Positions 33,991-37,057 of a DNA stretch of 37,057 nucleotides are shown piece after piece. The stretch is from positions 192,588-229,644 of the forward strand of contig NZ_KE384309.1 of the NCBI RefSeq assembly GCF_000425125.1, in the 5' to 3' direction. The notes under the pieces are model-generated. The model did no database searches, was not told the DNA's origin, and saw only the letters and a program-made list of their open reading frames with translations. Numbering within the stretch: the stretch's first letter is position 1; each line of letters opens with the position of its first letter. Made by a program: the position numbers and the translations under genes. The stretch comes from Paenibacillus taiwanensis DSM 18679. Its GTDB lineage: Bacteria; Bacillota; Bacilli; Paenibacillales; Paenibacillaceae.

Positions 33991-35252
33991 AGGCTAACCG
34001 CCAGTCATCACCACAATCGAACATAAAGCCGCTACTGAAACCTGAACATTTGTGGGCGAATCGGGTTAGCGCGTTCTGGGGTGAAATCGTACCTTATTTG
34101 CGTTATGTCGTACAGAGTGGCCTAGGGATGGTGCTTGTGTTTGGTATTGTCGCTGGAATTGCATTATACGCTTCCTTTATCGAACATATCCCGCCGTTAT
34201 TTCCAGTTAGGGAGCTAGCATGGGTGCTTATATCACCGCTGGTGGCTTATATGACGATCAGAACATTTTTAGTGCCGGCAGACTTGGTGTTCCTCCTTCG
34301 TCAGGAGCATAAGCTAGGTGCTTATATACGGAAGAGCCTGCGGTACAGTTTGTTTCCTCGAATGTTGTTACTAATAATGGGGTGGGTTATATTATGGCCG
34401 CTGTACCATCGTGCAGATCCCGAACCTAAGTCGTTTTTGGTTATGCTCTTTGTGCTGATTATGTTAAAGTTGGTCGCTTTGCATGGGTCTTGGGTAGAAC
34501 GACATATTTCCGATGTACGTTGGCGCTTTATTTTGCGTGCCGTTCGGTATGTATGGGCGTGGGGGGTCACTGCGTGCTGGCTGTGGCTTGATATAGCTAT
34601 GGCGGGTATCGTAACAGGGGCAGCAGGGATCTTATATATTATTTGTGCGCGGCGTATCCCCGCGTTACGTTTCCCTTGGGAAGCTCATATGGAAGCAGAA
34701 CGGGTGCATGTGAACCGTGTGTATACGTTTTTAGGGGGATTTGTAGATCTTCCAACGATGAATGAGCGCAGATTTGCACGGCCTTGGCTGGATTGGTTAG
34801 GCAACCGGTTTGCGTTTCGACGGGATCAAGCTTATGGTTATTTGTTAACAAAGACATTTTTACGCAGTGAGTTATTAGGGATTATTTTGCGTCTTGTTGC
34901 AATCGGTCTATTGTTACTGTGGTGGACAAGACATACGATGTGGAATGGGTTTATCCTGTTGCTGTTCCTGACAGCAATTCATGCACAATGTAATGCCTTA
35001 TATCAAATGCACCGCCATGACGTATGGAGGTTGTTGTATCCGCTGGAAAAAGATGCACGGACAAAGGCGGTGCTTCAGCTCAGCACAGAAATTCAGGTAA
35101 TCGTCACGCTGTTGTTGCTCATTCCCATATGGACGGGCATGACGTCGTTTGGTTACCGTTTGTCTGTATCCATCTTGTCAGCCCTGTTTATTATCTTTTT
35201 CCGCTTGCAAAATAAAGCCAAGCACCGGAAACAGGATGACGACGAGGATTAG
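33978..35252 (+). CDS. ecsB: ABC transporter permease, EcsB-like
   Basis: This 424-residue membrane protein has several hydrophobic segments (for example GLGMVLVFGIVAGIALYASF near residue 55, and pairs near 285-335 and 370-405) and a basic N-terminus and C-terminus. The features LVPADLVFLLRQE, VYTFLGGFVDLP and AYGYLLTKTFLRSE fit the EcsB family. It should form the exporter with the ATPase just upstream. No ecsC-like gene follows; a terminator comes 33 nt after the stop. Confidence 0.87.
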   Translation: MARVKANRQSSPQSNIKPLLKPEHLWANRVSAFWGEIVPYLRYVVQSGLGMVLVFGIVAGIALYASFIEHIPPLFPVRELAWVLISPLVAYMTIRTFLVPADLVFLLRQEHKLGAYIRKSLRYSLFPRMLLLIMGWVILWPLYHRADPEPKSFLVMLFVLIMLKLVALHGSWVERHISDVRWRFILRAVRYVWAWGVTACWLWLDIAMAGIVTGAAGILYIICARRIPALRFPWEAHMEAERVHVNRVYTFLGGFVDLPTMNERRFARPWLDWLGNRFAFRRDQAYGYLLTKTFLRSELLGIILRLVAIGLLLLWWTRHTMWNGFILLLFLTAIHAQCNALYQMHRHDVWRLLYPLEKDARTKAVLQLSTEIQVIVTLLLLIPIWTGMTSFGYRLSVSILSALFIIFFRLQNKAKHRKQDDDED

Positions 35253-35284
35253 GACCAGATAACAATTGATCATACGCCAGCAAT

Positions 35285-35315
35285 AAATAAGCTCACCAGT
35301 GAGGTGAGCTTATTT
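35285..35315. terminator. Bidirectional intrinsic terminator
   Basis: A perfect 13-bp stem, AAATAAGCTCACC (35285-35297) with GGTGAGCTTATTT (35303-35315), around AGTGA lies between the ecsB-like gene and the convergent collagen-like gene. T-rich ends on both strands suit both. Confidence 0.9.
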
Positions 35316-35437
35316 GCATAATATTTAAAGCTTTTTACCCTGCTAGAAAGTGATTGACGGGGTGTATATGAGTTGATATCGTGCATTTATTTGTTTATAG
35401 AAATGGACCTGAGTCGCGATATACCATTTCGATTAAG

Positions 35438-37057
<1,620 letters not shown>

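Overview
The window looks like a chromosomal segment of an endospore-forming, low-to-moderate G+C Firmicute, most likely Paenibacillus or a close relative. This rests on gene content: a GerA/GerB/GerC spore-germinant receptor operon behind a sigma-G-type promoter, a BclA/BclB-like collagen-repeat exosporium protein, an EcsAB-type ABC transporter, Gram-positive lipoproteins, strong AGGAGG-type ribosome binding sites and TTG/GTG starts. I see no rRNA, tRNA, insertion sequence, prophage or CRISPR array.

Layout, left to right. Positions 1-354 are a gene-free cluster of short direct and inverted repeats. A Ca2+-type P-type ATPase (minus, to ~3045) follows, then a ~950 bp gene-poor stretch that carries a promoter with an overlapping LacI/CcpA-type operator, a 10-bp tandem repeat and the leader of an oligo-1,6-glucosidase (plus, 3996-5672). 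From 11333 down to 5853 runs a six-gene minus-strand cassette: solute-binding lipoprotein, cytosolic phosphodiesterase/NPP-family enzyme, two permeases, ABC ATPase and a DeoR-family regulator. It is probably an uptake and cleavage system for a phosphorylated or phosphonate compound. Next is polyphosphate metabolism: ppk1 and an HD-type Ppx/GppA paralog (minus), divergent from a second, canonical HD-type Ppx/GppA (plus). A zinc-dependent phospholipase C-like protein, a GH125 alpha-mannosidase, a CheX-like protein with an SDR oxidoreductase, a small YusU-like protein and a DEAD-box-type RNA helicase follow.

From 23.9 to 27.1 kb lie two tandem paralogous family-1-type solute-binding lipoproteins without permeases. 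A small accessory islet follows (27.18-28.94 kb): two tandem copies of an unrecognised two-TM protein, a decayed third copy and the tail of an RCC1-repeat gene. The islet is bracketed by two nearly identical 48-nt terminators exactly 1800 bp apart. The gerABC operon (minus), ecsAB-like genes (plus) and a collagen-like exosporium gene (minus, cut by the right edge) close the window.

Two regulatory themes recur. cre/LacI-type operators precede the glucosidase, the ABC-phosphodiesterase cassette and GH125, pointing to carbon control. TTAACA-type repeats resembling PhoP boxes lie between the two Ppx genes and before the second orphan binding protein, fitting phosphate control of a phosphate-rich neighbourhood. 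The items most worth a second look are the terminator-bracketed islet with its mosaic membrane-protein paralogs, the ABC-phosphodiesterase-DeoR cassette, and the Ppx paralog whose second phosphate-binding motif is degenerate. All functional calls are from reading motifs by eye; no database search was possible.
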